From the NCBI GenBank assembly GCA_934408705.1, contig CAKRVL010000083.1, positions 1 to 10,485 of the forward strand: DNA of 10,485 nt, given 5' to 3'. Within the stretch, counting starts at the first letter, position 1. Each line of letters begins with the position of its first letter. A program made the position numbers and the translations under genes. The notes beneath the pieces are model-generated. The model made no database searches, had not been told where the DNA came from, and saw only the letters and a program-made list of their open reading frames with translations. Of this stretch, positions 1-5,878 are shown one piece after another. The stretch comes from an uncultured Blautia sp. (GTDB taxonomy: Bacteria; Bacillota; Clostridia; Lachnospirales; Lachnospiraceae).

Positions 1-48
1 TTCAAAAACAGTTTTAAAAATGCAAGCATTTTATACCTGTTTTTTGAA
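1..48 (+). terminator. Probable terminator (nested dyad) of an upstream gene
   Basis: Outer arms at 1-11 and 37-48 (AAAAACAG against CTGTTTTTT, one bulged T) enclose an inner inverted repeat at 17-23/26-32 (AAAATGC/GCATTTT). The 3' arm contains six Ts at 40-45. The A-tract, hairpin and T-tract layout fits an intrinsic terminator able to work in both directions, but the stems are AT-rich, which is weak for that role. No gene end is visible upstream, so the gene it serves is unknown; tlyA is the usual neighbour of nadK in clostridia. Confidence 0.4.
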
Positions 49-115
49 ATTTTGCTTGGCTCTGAACAGTTACAAATAAAGTATATTCACAGTAAACAGA
101 TACGGGAAACATGTT

Positions 116-994
116 ATGAATAAGTTTTATATAATAACCAACAGCGAAAAAGATAAAAATCTGGAGTTTACAGATCTGGTGGTGGATTATCTGGGAAAAA
201 GAGGGGGACATTGTGAAGTCCAGCTGGCAGGAAGACAGCCGGAGGGGCCTTTTCACTATACGGATCCAAGGATGATCCCGAAAGAAACCCAGTGTATTAT
301 TGTACTTGGCGGTGACGGAACTCTTTTGCAGGCTGCCAGAGATATTCAGGCGGCACATGATGATGAACGCAGTCAGATTCCTCTTCTTGGCATAAATCTT
401 GGAAATCTTGGCTTTCTGGCTGAGGTGGACAGGCAGTCTGTATATCAGGCACTGGATAAACTGGTGGCAGACGTATATGAAGTTGAAGAACGGATGATGC
501 TTTGCGGAACCGTTTACAGGGGAGAGAAGGTCATTGGTGAGGACATCGCTTTAAATGATATTGTAATCGCCAGGGAAGGTCCTCTTCGTGTTGTAAGATT
601 TAAGAATTTTGTTAATGATGAGTATCTGAACTCCTATAATGCTGACGGAATCATTATATCTACACCTACAGGATCTACAGGATACAGCCTTTCTGTTGGC
701 GGGCCTATCGTTTCTCCCAGTGGAGAAATGACAATTATGACACCTATCGCACCTCATACGTTGAACAGCCGGAGTATTGTTTTTCCGGCAGAGGATGTGA
801 TCACGGTGGAGATGGGAAAAGGACGGCATAAGGATTGCGAGCGGGGACTGGCTTCCTTTGACGGGGATTCTGAAATTCCCATGATCACAGGAGACAGGAT
901 CGTGATCCGCAAGGCTGAGGTGAAAACAAGGATTTTAAAGCTGAACCATTTAAGCTTTGTTGAAGTGCTGAGGCAGAAGATGAGAGACAGTTGA
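116..994 (+). CDS. nadK: NAD kinase (ATP-NAD kinase)
   Basis: This cytoplasmic enzyme phosphorylates NAD to NADP at the 2'-hydroxyl of the adenosine ribose. The 292-residue length is normal for the family. Visible motifs, in order, are GGDGTLL at residues 65-71 with the catalytic Asp67, GINLGNLGFLAE at 92-103, the NAD-binding Asn-Asp pair at 147-148 (LNDIVIAREG), and the glycine-rich STPTGSTGYSLSVGGP at 182-197. The ATG at 116 is preceded by a weak GGGA (104-107); the ATG at 111 is in another frame and stops after two codons. It is the first gene of a probable nadK-argR-recN operon, 29 bases before argR. I could not find a convincing SigA promoter in the AT-rich 49-115 stretch, although transcription must start there if the dyad at 1-48 terminates. 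Confidence 0.97.
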   Translation: MNKFYIITNSEKDKNLEFTDLVVDYLGKRGGHCEVQLAGRQPEGPFHYTDPRMIPKETQCIIVLGGDGTLLQAARDIQAAHDDERSQIPLLGINLGNLGFLAEVDRQSVYQALDKLVADVYEVEERMMLCGTVYRGEKVIGEDIALNDIVIAREGPLRVVRFKNFVNDEYLNSYNADGIIISTPTGSTGYSLSVGGPIVSPSGEMTIMTPIAPHTLNSRSIVFPAEDVITVEMGKGRHKDCERGLASFDGDSEIPMITGDRIVIRKAEVKTRILKLNHLSFVEVLRQKMRDS

Positions 995-1023
995 GAAGGG
1001 CTGCTCTGCAGGGAGGTTAAAAC

Positions 1024-1479
1024 GTGAAATCAGCAAGACACGAAAAAATCATCGAACTGATAAAGGAATATGATATAGATACACAGGAAGAACTTGCAGC
1101 CAGACTGAATGAAGCAGGCTTCAAGGTGACACAGGCTACGGTTTCACGAGATATCCGTGCACTGAAAATGACCAAGGTTGCGGGAAAAGACGGGAGATCC
1201 CGTTATGCGATCCTTCAGGATGCCCATCCGGGATTGGGAGACCAGTACACAAGAGTGTTAAATGATGCAGTTGTCTCCATTGAGGCGGCGCAGAACCTGG
1301 TTGTGATCAAGACTGTTATTGGTATGGCAATGGGGGTTGCCACTGCTTTGGATGCTTTGAAATGGCCGGAAATTCTGGGCTGTATTGCAGGAGATGACAC
1401 TATCATGTGCGCCTGCAAAAGTACAGAGCTGGCAGAGGGAGTTGTGGAGAGACTTGGCAGTATTTTGATTAGAAAATGA
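1024..1479 (+). CDS. argR: Arginine repressor ArgR/AhrC
   Basis: ArgR is a hexameric, arginine-responsive DNA-binding regulator of arginine biosynthesis and catabolism. The 151-residue length is typical. The N-terminal winged helix-turn-helix covers about residues 1-70, with recognition-helix signature ATVSRDIRALKM at 38-49. The C-terminal oligomerisation and arginine-binding domain covers about 78-151, with the conserved GCIAGDDTIM at 119-128 (GDDT at 123-126 carries the ligand-contacting Asp pair). The start is GTG at 1024, supported by GGAGG at 1012-1016 seven bases upstream; no better in-frame ATG precedes the conserved N-terminus. It lies between nadK and recN, 16 bases before recN, the usual clostridial and Bacillus arrangement. 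I saw no clear ARG box within the window. Confidence 0.96.
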   Translation: MKSARHEKIIELIKEYDIDTQEELAARLNEAGFKVTQATVSRDIRALKMTKVAGKDGRSRYAILQDAHPGLGDQYTRVLNDAVVSIEAAQNLVVIKTVIGMAMGVATALDALKWPEILGCIAGDDTIMCACKSTELAEGVVERLGSILIRK

Positions 1480-1495
1480 TGTAAGGAGGCCGACC

Positions 1496-3187
1496 TTGTT
1501 AGTACATTTACACGTAAAAAACCTTGCACTCATAGATGAAATAGAAGTGGAATTCGGTCCTGGACTGAATATACTTACCGGTGAGACCGGCGCAGGTAAA
1601 TCCATTCTACTTGGTTCCATGCAGCTGATCCTGGGAGGAAAGACCTCAAGGAGCATGATCAGGGAAAACGCTCCCTATGCTCTGGTAGAGCTTTTGTTCC
1701 AGGTTGAGAATACGAAAGCGAAGGAAGCACTTGCCGCGCTTGATATTTATCCTGAGGACGGTCAGGTTCTCATGTCAAGAAAAATCATGGATGGCAGGAG
1801 CATTAATAAGATAAATGGGGAGACAAGCACCGTCAGCCAGATGAAGGCTGCGGCAGCATGTCTCCTTGACATTCATGGTCAGCATGAACACCAGTCGCTT
1901 CTCTATGAGGAGAAACAGCTGGAAATACTGGATGCTTATGGCCGTGAGAAAATCCTTCCGGAAAAAGAAAAAGTAAAGACTGCCTATCAGGAATATAAGA
2001 AATGCCAGGCAGAATTAAAATCTCTCGATATGGATGAAGAACAGAAGAACCGGGAAATGGCTTTTCTGGAATTTGAGATTAATGAGATTGAGAAGGCGGC
2101 GCTTATTCCAGGCGAGGATGAGGAACTGGAGAAGCAGTATCGGAAATTGTCAAATGGACGCAGAATCATTGATTCTCTCCAAAGTGTCCATGCTCTTGCC
2201 GGATACGATGGACAGGGTGCCGGAGAGGTAGTTGGAGAAGCACTTCGTGAGCTTTCCAGGGTAACGGAATATGATGACCAGCTGGAAGCTATTTCCCAGA
2301 CACTTTCTGAGGTGGATAGCCTGCTAAATGATTTTAACAGGGAACTGTCCTCCTACATGGATGATATGACCTTTGATGAGTCTGTTTTTTATGAGACAGA
2401 GCGACGTCTGGATCTGCTTAATGGATTGAAGGCAAAGTATGGACAGCGCATAGAAGAGATTCTGGAATATCAGAAAAAGCAGCAGGAAAAGCTTCTCAGG
2501 CTTCAGAAGTATGAAGAGATTTTTGAAGGTGCCAAGGAAGCGCTGAATAAGGCAGAGAAAAGGCTGGAAGCAGCCTGTGACCGTCTTTCCGGGGTTCGTA
2601 AGGAATATAGCCTTCAGTTGGAAAAGAAGGTGATCCAGGGGCTACAGGACCTGAATTTCCTTGATGTGAACTTTGCTATTACATTTTCCAGGAGAAACGG
2701 CTTTACTGACAATGGTTACGATGAGATACAGTATGAAATTTCTACAAATCCGGGAGAGAGCCTGAAGCCTCTTGGAAAGATCGTTTCAGGTGGTGAATTG
2801 TCACGTATCATGCTTGCATTGAAGGCAATTCTGGCCGACCGAGATCAGATCGAAACCCTGATCTTCGATGAGATCGATACTGGAATCAGTGGCCGTACAG
2901 CGCAGAAGGTTTCAGAAAAAATGGCGGTGATCGGTCATCATCATCAGGTATTGTGTATTACCCATCTTCCGCAGATCGCGGCAATGGCGGATGCTCATTT
3001 CCAGATCGAGAAACAGGTAGAAGGAGTCAAGACTGCTACACAGATACATACTCTTGACGAAGAAGCTTCTATTCATGAGCTTGCCCGCCTTCTTGGAGGT
3101 GCCCAGATTACAGGTGCGGTGCTTGAGAATGCAAAGGAAATGAAGAAATTAGCCAGTGAATGTAAGGCTGCGCTGGATCTATTATAG
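1496..3187 (+). CDS. recN: DNA repair protein RecN (SMC-like ATPase)
   Basis: RecN is an SMC-family ATPase that acts early at double-strand breaks in recombinational repair. The 563 residues match the usual length (about 550-570). The N-terminal ATPase half has Walker A GETGAGKS at 29-36. Long charged helices typical of the antiparallel coiled coil fill about 150-370. The C-terminal half carries the ABC signature SGGELSR at 431-437, Walker B LIFDEID at 455-461, and the downstream THLPQIAAMAD motif. The start is TTG at 1496, chosen because the conserved family N-terminus begins there (M-L-x-x-L-x-V-K-N-L-A-L-I-D) and AAGGAGG sits six bases upstream at 1483-1489. It is last in the nadK-argR-recN unit and is followed by a strong hairpin terminator. 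No SOS box is seen before it, so in this layout it probably depends on operon transcription. Confidence 0.97.
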   Translation: MLVHLHVKNLALIDEIEVEFGPGLNILTGETGAGKSILLGSMQLILGGKTSRSMIRENAPYALVELLFQVENTKAKEALAALDIYPEDGQVLMSRKIMDGRSINKINGETSTVSQMKAAAACLLDIHGQHEHQSLLYEEKQLEILDAYGREKILPEKEKVKTAYQEYKKCQAELKSLDMDEEQKNREMAFLEFEINEIEKAALIPGEDEELEKQYRKLSNGRRIIDSLQSVHALAGYDGQGAGEVVGEALRELSRVTEYDDQLEAISQTLSEVDSLLNDFNRELSSYMDDMTFDESVFYETERRLDLLNGLKAKYGQRIEEILEYQKKQQEKLLRLQKYEEIFEGAKEALNKAEKRLEAACDRLSGVRKEYSLQLEKKVIQGLQDLNFLDVNFAITFSRRNGFTDNGYDEIQYEISTNPGESLKPLGKIVSGGELSRIMLALKAILADRDQIETLIFDEIDTGISGRTAQKVSEKMAVIGHHHQVLCITHLPQIAAMADAHFQIEKQVEGVKTATQIHTLDEEASIHELARLLGGAQITGAVLENAKEMKKLASECKAALDLL

Positions 3188-3195
3188 GTACATAG

Positions 3196-3236
3196 AAATG
3201 GGAAAGAATTTGAATGTGAAGATCTTTCCCATTTTT
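3196..3236 (+). terminator. Intrinsic terminator of the recN operon
   Basis: A perfect 12-bp stem (3196-3207 with 3223-3234; AAATGGGAAAGA against its complement) with a 15-base loop ends in five Ts at 3232-3236, nine bases after the recN stop. It sits between the convergent recN and spoIVB genes and could serve both. The minus-strand T-run is poorer (TTTCTATG), so termination is expected to be better in the recN direction. Confidence 0.85.
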
Positions 3237-3261
3237 GTATTTCCGAAATTATTTAACAGGA

Positions 3262-4476
3262 TCAGGCTGCCAGCATATTTTCAATAAAAATCCCATATCC
3301 GCTTGCTGCGTCCTGAACAAAAACATGGGTAACTGCACCGATCATTTTTCCATCCTGGAGAACCGGGCTTCCGGACATGCCCTGGACAATACCTCCTGTG
3401 GTGTTAAGAAGCTCCTGATCTGTGATATGGATAACAAAGCTTTTGTTATCGTCTTCATGGTTCATGTCGATTCTGGTAATTTCTGCTTCATATTCCTTAA
3501 CACCATTTCCTACATTGCATAAAATAGAAGCTGCTCCTGTATGGACTTGCTGTTTATAGCCGATTTTCATCTGACAAAGAGAAATCTGCTGCTTATTACA
3601 TTCAGAAAAACAGTCAGTAAAGCTGCCATAAATACCATTTGCTGTGTTTGCGTTAATTTGTCCGATCACATTGTCATTTCTATAACGAATCAGTCCGGAA
3701 AGTTCACCGGGACTACCTTTTTCGCCCTTTTGTACCCCGAGGATCTGAGCAAGATAAAGTTTTCCATCTTTTATAGACAGAAGCTTTCCGGTGTCGATAT
3801 CGCTGATACCGTGCCCTAAAGCGCCAAAATTTCCGTCTTTTGTCACATATGTCAGGGTTCCGATCCCCTGAGTATCATCACGCACCCAGATACCCAGCTT
3901 GCATTTGCCGGAAGAATCCTGAACTGGTGTCAGGGAAACAGGAATAGTGCTATTGGCTCTTCGTACACTTACAGTTACTGTGTTCTGGTCAAGATATTCC
4001 AGATCGTCAATCAAATCCTGTTTGCAGGATATTTCCTGTCCATTTAATGCAATAATATAATCACCAGGCTTTAAAAGATTCTTTGCAGGCTCCTGCATCT
4101 GCCCGTCCTGTGAAAGAATCTCTCCGGTGTCAATAACCAGAACTCCAGCAGTTTCCATGTAAATCCCTACGGTGCTGCCACTGACGAAAATGCTGTCTGC
4201 TTTTGCTGGCGTGACCTTGATTTCTTTAAAAAGTATTTTTCCAAATAATCTGCAGGGTAACTGATAGCTTCCTTCTCCAGAGGCAGTTATAGCTTCGCCA
4301 AAAGAGATAAAGGGAATATCAGACAGTGTGGAAAGATCCAGCCCTGAAGCTCTGTCAACGTGTATTTCATCCGGAATTTTCCGGTCCAGATAACGATAAC
4401 TCAGAAATACTATCGCCAGAAGGTCAAGGACGAGGCACAACAGGATAAAGCTTTTGTATTTTCGTTTCCGGTACAT
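3262..4476 (-). CDS. spoIVB: SpoIVB serine peptidase (S55), stage IV sporulation
   Basis: SpoIVB is secreted from the forespore into the intermembrane space, where it triggers SpoIVFA/SpoIVFB processing of pro-SigK. The 404-residue protein has an N-terminal membrane anchor at about 9-27 after a basic stretch. A PDZ-like domain lies at about 105-190 (GVLVIDTG and LLKPGDYIIALNGQEI). The S55 domain carries a triad consistent with the family: His222 in GALGHGISDIDTG, Asp353 in HITDQE and Ser368 in QGMSGSPV. The Asp-Ser spacing of 15 equals that of the Bacillus subtilis residues 363 and 378 as I recall them. The ATG at 4474-4476 (minus strand) has AAGGA about nine bases upstream. Oddly, it is inverted relative to the usual recN-spoIVB-spo0A co-orientation, so it has its own divergent control region. 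A SigG-like -10 lies upstream. Confidence 0.95.
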   Translation of the reverse strand: MYRKRKYKSFILLCLVLDLLAIVFLSYRYLDRKIPDEIHVDRASGLDLSTLSDIPFISFGEAITASGEGSYQLPCRLFGKILFKEIKVTPAKADSIFVSGSTVGIYMETAGVLVIDTGEILSQDGQMQEPAKNLLKPGDYIIALNGQEISCKQDLIDDLEYLDQNTVTVSVRRANSTIPVSLTPVQDSSGKCKLGIWVRDDTQGIGTLTYVTKDGNFGALGHGISDIDTGKLLSIKDGKLYLAQILGVQKGEKGSPGELSGLIRYRNDNVIGQINANTANGIYGSFTDCFSECNKQQISLCQMKIGYKQQVHTGAASILCNVGNGVKEYEAEITRIDMNHEDDNKSFVIHITDQELLNTTGGIVQGMSGSPVLQDGKMIGAVTHVFVQDAASGYGIFIENMLAA

Positions 4477-4533
4477 GTATTCACATCCTTTTCTTTTGTT
4501 ATTTACAAAAAACTTTTGCCGATTTCACTGTAC

Positions 4534-4540
4534 TAGTATG
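4534..4540 (-). promoter_or_regulatory. Candidate SigG -10 element for spoIVB
   Basis: Read on the minus strand this is CATACTA, an exact match to the SigG -10 consensus, about 58 bases before the spoIVB start codon. This fits the known forespore expression of spoIVB. The -35 is poor: only TGAAAT/GTGAA-like sequences lie upstream, at spacings of 13-15 rather than 17-18, so this is a candidate only. A 13-base palindrome (AATGGA-T-TCCATT, 4576-4588) lies a few helical turns upstream. Confidence 0.4.
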
Positions 4541-4714
4541 GAGCAAATTCAAAATTTCACTCTTGTATTTTTATGAATGGATTCCATTTCTTACATTTAT
4601 AAAACGCGAAAAATAACAAACTCTGTTTAAAATGAGAGCAGGTGTAAAATGCTGTCTTAAAATAAAAAAATATTTGGAAAAAGGAAAATTCCTGCTGTTA
4701 AAATATGCAAAAAA

Positions 4715-4731
4715 GCTCGAAACAAATCGAA
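4715..4731 (+). promoter_or_regulatory. Candidate tandem Spo0A boxes upstream of spo0A
   Basis: Two heptamers, GCTCGAA (4715-4721) and AATCGAA (4725-4731), are separated by three bases, so the repeat period is 10 bp. Known Spo0A dimers bind tandem TGTCGAA-type boxes with this phasing. Each heptamer matches the consensus at the last five positions and misses the first two. They sit about 30 bp upstream of the -35 of the spo0A promoter, which is compatible with autoregulation. The matches are imperfect and the region is AT-rich, so chance is possible. Confidence 0.35.
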
Positions 4732-4761
4732 CGAAAATGCAGTAAAATCGGCACTTTCGGC

Positions 4762-4791
4762 TTGATTTCCCAATGGCAGTTCCACTATAAT
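4762..4791 (+). promoter_or_regulatory. SigA-type promoter of spo0A
   Basis: TTGATT (4762-4767), an 18-base spacer and a perfect TATAAT (4786-4791) predict a transcript start near 4798 and a leader of about 180 nt. This is the only strong vegetative promoter in the divergent region pointing to spo0A. Confidence 0.8.
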
Positions 4792-4882
4792 AGATGTTGT
4801 TACAGCAAAGGAAAATTTTTCTGAAAAAAAGTGCAAGAGCAAACAGGGCCCTGCTGTTTTGTACAGATGATAGGACGATATT

Positions 4883-4954
4883 GGGAAGAAAAGGCCATTT
4901 GTTCCCGAGATCACCAATAATATATCTCCGGCTGTGGATTGCCGGAGAATTTTC
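4883..4954 (+). promoter_or_regulatory. Attenuator-like alternative hairpins in the spo0A leader
   Basis: Four segments can pair in mutually exclusive ways. Segment 1 (GGGAA, 4883-4887) pairs with 2 (TTCCC, 4902-4906). Segment 2' (CCGAGAT, 4905-4911) pairs with 3 (ATCTCCGG, 4924-4931, one bulged C). Segment 3 (TCTCCGGC, 4925-4932) pairs perfectly with 4 (GCCGGAGA, 4941-4948), giving an 8-bp GC-rich stem with an 8-base loop followed by TTTTC. The arrangement has the logic of anti-antiterminator, antiterminator and terminator. The T-run is short, so terminator strength is uncertain. A separate hairpin (AAACAG/CTGTTT, 4841-4846/4854-4859) precedes it. No known riboswitch or T-box is recognised. 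Confidence 0.4.
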
Positions 4955-4979
4955 AAAATAGTAGGAGGAGATTAGCCTC

Positions 4980-5786
4980 ATGGAAAAATTGAATGTGGCA
5001 ATTGCGGACGATAATGAGAAAATGGTGGAAGTATTAAGCCAGATGATTGACCAGGATGAAGATCTGAAGCTGGTTGGTAAAGCGCATAATGGAGAAGAAA
5101 TCTGTAATATTATAAAGGAAAAACAGCCGGATGTTGTTGTGCTGGATATTATCATGCCGAAGGTGGACGGACTTTCTGTAATGGAGCGGTTCAGTCACGA
5201 TGATAAGATGAAAAAAGTGCCGTCGTTTATTGTAGTGTCGGCTGTGGGGCAGGAGCGGATCACTGAAGATGCTTTTGACCTTGGGGCAGATTATTTTATG
5301 CTGAAGCCTTTTGATAACAAAATGCTGTTGAACAGGATCAAGCATATACGTCGGGCTGGAGAAAGACGAGTCAGGGAAATGAACAGGCCAAGGCCGAAGG
5401 AAGAGGAGAGCACATATAATCCGGGAAATCTGGAAACTGACGTGACGGATATTATACATGAGATCGGAGTGCCGGCACATATTAAAGGATATCAGTATCT
5501 GCGTGATGCTATTATTTTATCTGTAAATGATATGGAAATGCTTAATTCCATTACGAAAATTTTGTACCCAACTATAGCAAAACGTCATCAGACCACACCG
5601 AGCCGTGTAGAACGGGCTATTCGTCATGCTATTGAGGTGGCCTGGAGCAGAGGAAAAATGGATACGATCGACCAGCTGTTTGGATATACTGTAAGTAATG
5701 GGAAGGGGAAACCTACCAATTCGGAGTTTATTGCATTGATCGCAGATAAAATCCGGTTGGAATATAAAAATCGTTCTTTCCAATAA
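4980..5786 (+). CDS. spo0A: Sporulation master regulator Spo0A
   Basis: Spo0A is a response regulator that, when phosphorylated, starts sporulation by binding 0A boxes. The 268-residue protein has an N-terminal receiver domain (about 1-123) with acidic pocket Asp10-Asp11, phospho-acceptor Asp56 in VVVLDIIMP, switch Ser87 and conserved Lys109 in MLKPFD. A charged linker (about 124-152) leads to the Spo0A effector domain (about 153-268), with the near-invariant recognition region [18 protein letters not shown] at 205-222. AGGAGG at 4963-4968 supports the ATG at 4980, with a slightly long gap of 11 bases. It has its own promoter and an unusual structured leader, and diverges from spoIVB. No hairpin terminator follows, so some transcripts may continue into glgA. 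Confidence 0.98.
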   Translation: MEKLNVAIADDNEKMVEVLSQMIDQDEDLKLVGKAHNGEEICNIIKEKQPDVVVLDIIMPKVDGLSVMERFSHDDKMKKVPSFIVVSAVGQERITEDAFDLGADYFMLKPFDNKMLLNRIKHIRRAGERRVREMNRPRPKEEESTYNPGNLETDVTDIIHEIGVPAHIKGYQYLRDAIILSVNDMEMLNSITKILYPTIAKRHQTTPSRVERAIRHAIEVAWSRGKMDTIDQLFGYTVSNGKGKPTNSEFIALIADKIRLEYKNRSFQ

Positions 5787-5805
5787 GGTGAATATGGGGT
5801 ATAAT
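5777..5805 (+). promoter_or_regulatory. SigA-type promoter of glgA
   Basis: TTTCCA (5777-5782, four of six -35 matches), a 17-base spacer and a perfect TATAAT (5800-5805). The -35 overlaps the last codons and stop of spo0A. The expected start near 5812 gives a leader of about 67 nt to glgA. Confidence 0.65.
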
Positions 5806-5878
5806 AAGAATAGAGGCGGATTGCTGGGCACAAAGTGGACAGTGACGCTATTTGCTATTACTAAGGAGGGTTTTTTGG

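Larger units (their letters stand above)
4477..4979. other. 503-base divergent control region, spoIVB/spo0A
   Basis: No credible protein gene is seen here. The spoIVB side (4477-4600) holds the minus-strand ribosome site and the SigG-like -10. The middle (4600-4760) is strongly AT-rich, with the dyad AGGAA-AA-TTCCT at 4682-4693 and the paired TCGAA boxes at 4715-4731. The spo0A side holds the SigA promoter at 4762-4791 and a long structured leader up to the spo0A ribosome site. AAAGGAAAATT occurs twice (near 4680 and 4807); it resembles a SigH -35 half-site, but I found no matching -10 GAAT at proper spacing. Confidence 0.6.

Noticed and set aside
1..123. Open reading frame from the window edge to TAA at 121-123, as the 3' end of an upstream gene overlapping nadK
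   Set aside because: The 40-residue translation looks like AT-rich noise and does not resemble the TlyA C-terminus; the nested dyad covers it.
4679..4817. Two AAAGGAAAATT copies as SigH promoters of spo0A
   Set aside because: Neither has a GAAT-type -10 at the right distance, and A-rich runs are common in this stretch.
4794..4961. A 55-codon open frame in the spo0A leader (ATG at 4794, TAG at 4959-4961), ending just before the spo0A ribosome site; a leader peptide was considered
   Set aside because: The ATG lies about four bases before the predicted transcript start and has no ribosome site; the product is a basic, unrecognisable sequence. It would matter only if a more upstream promoter is used.
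4571..5155. A 194-codon minus-strand frame across the divergent region and the start of spo0A
   Set aside because: Half is antisense to spo0A and the rest is AT-rich non-coding leader; no motif, ribosome site or family pattern is visible.
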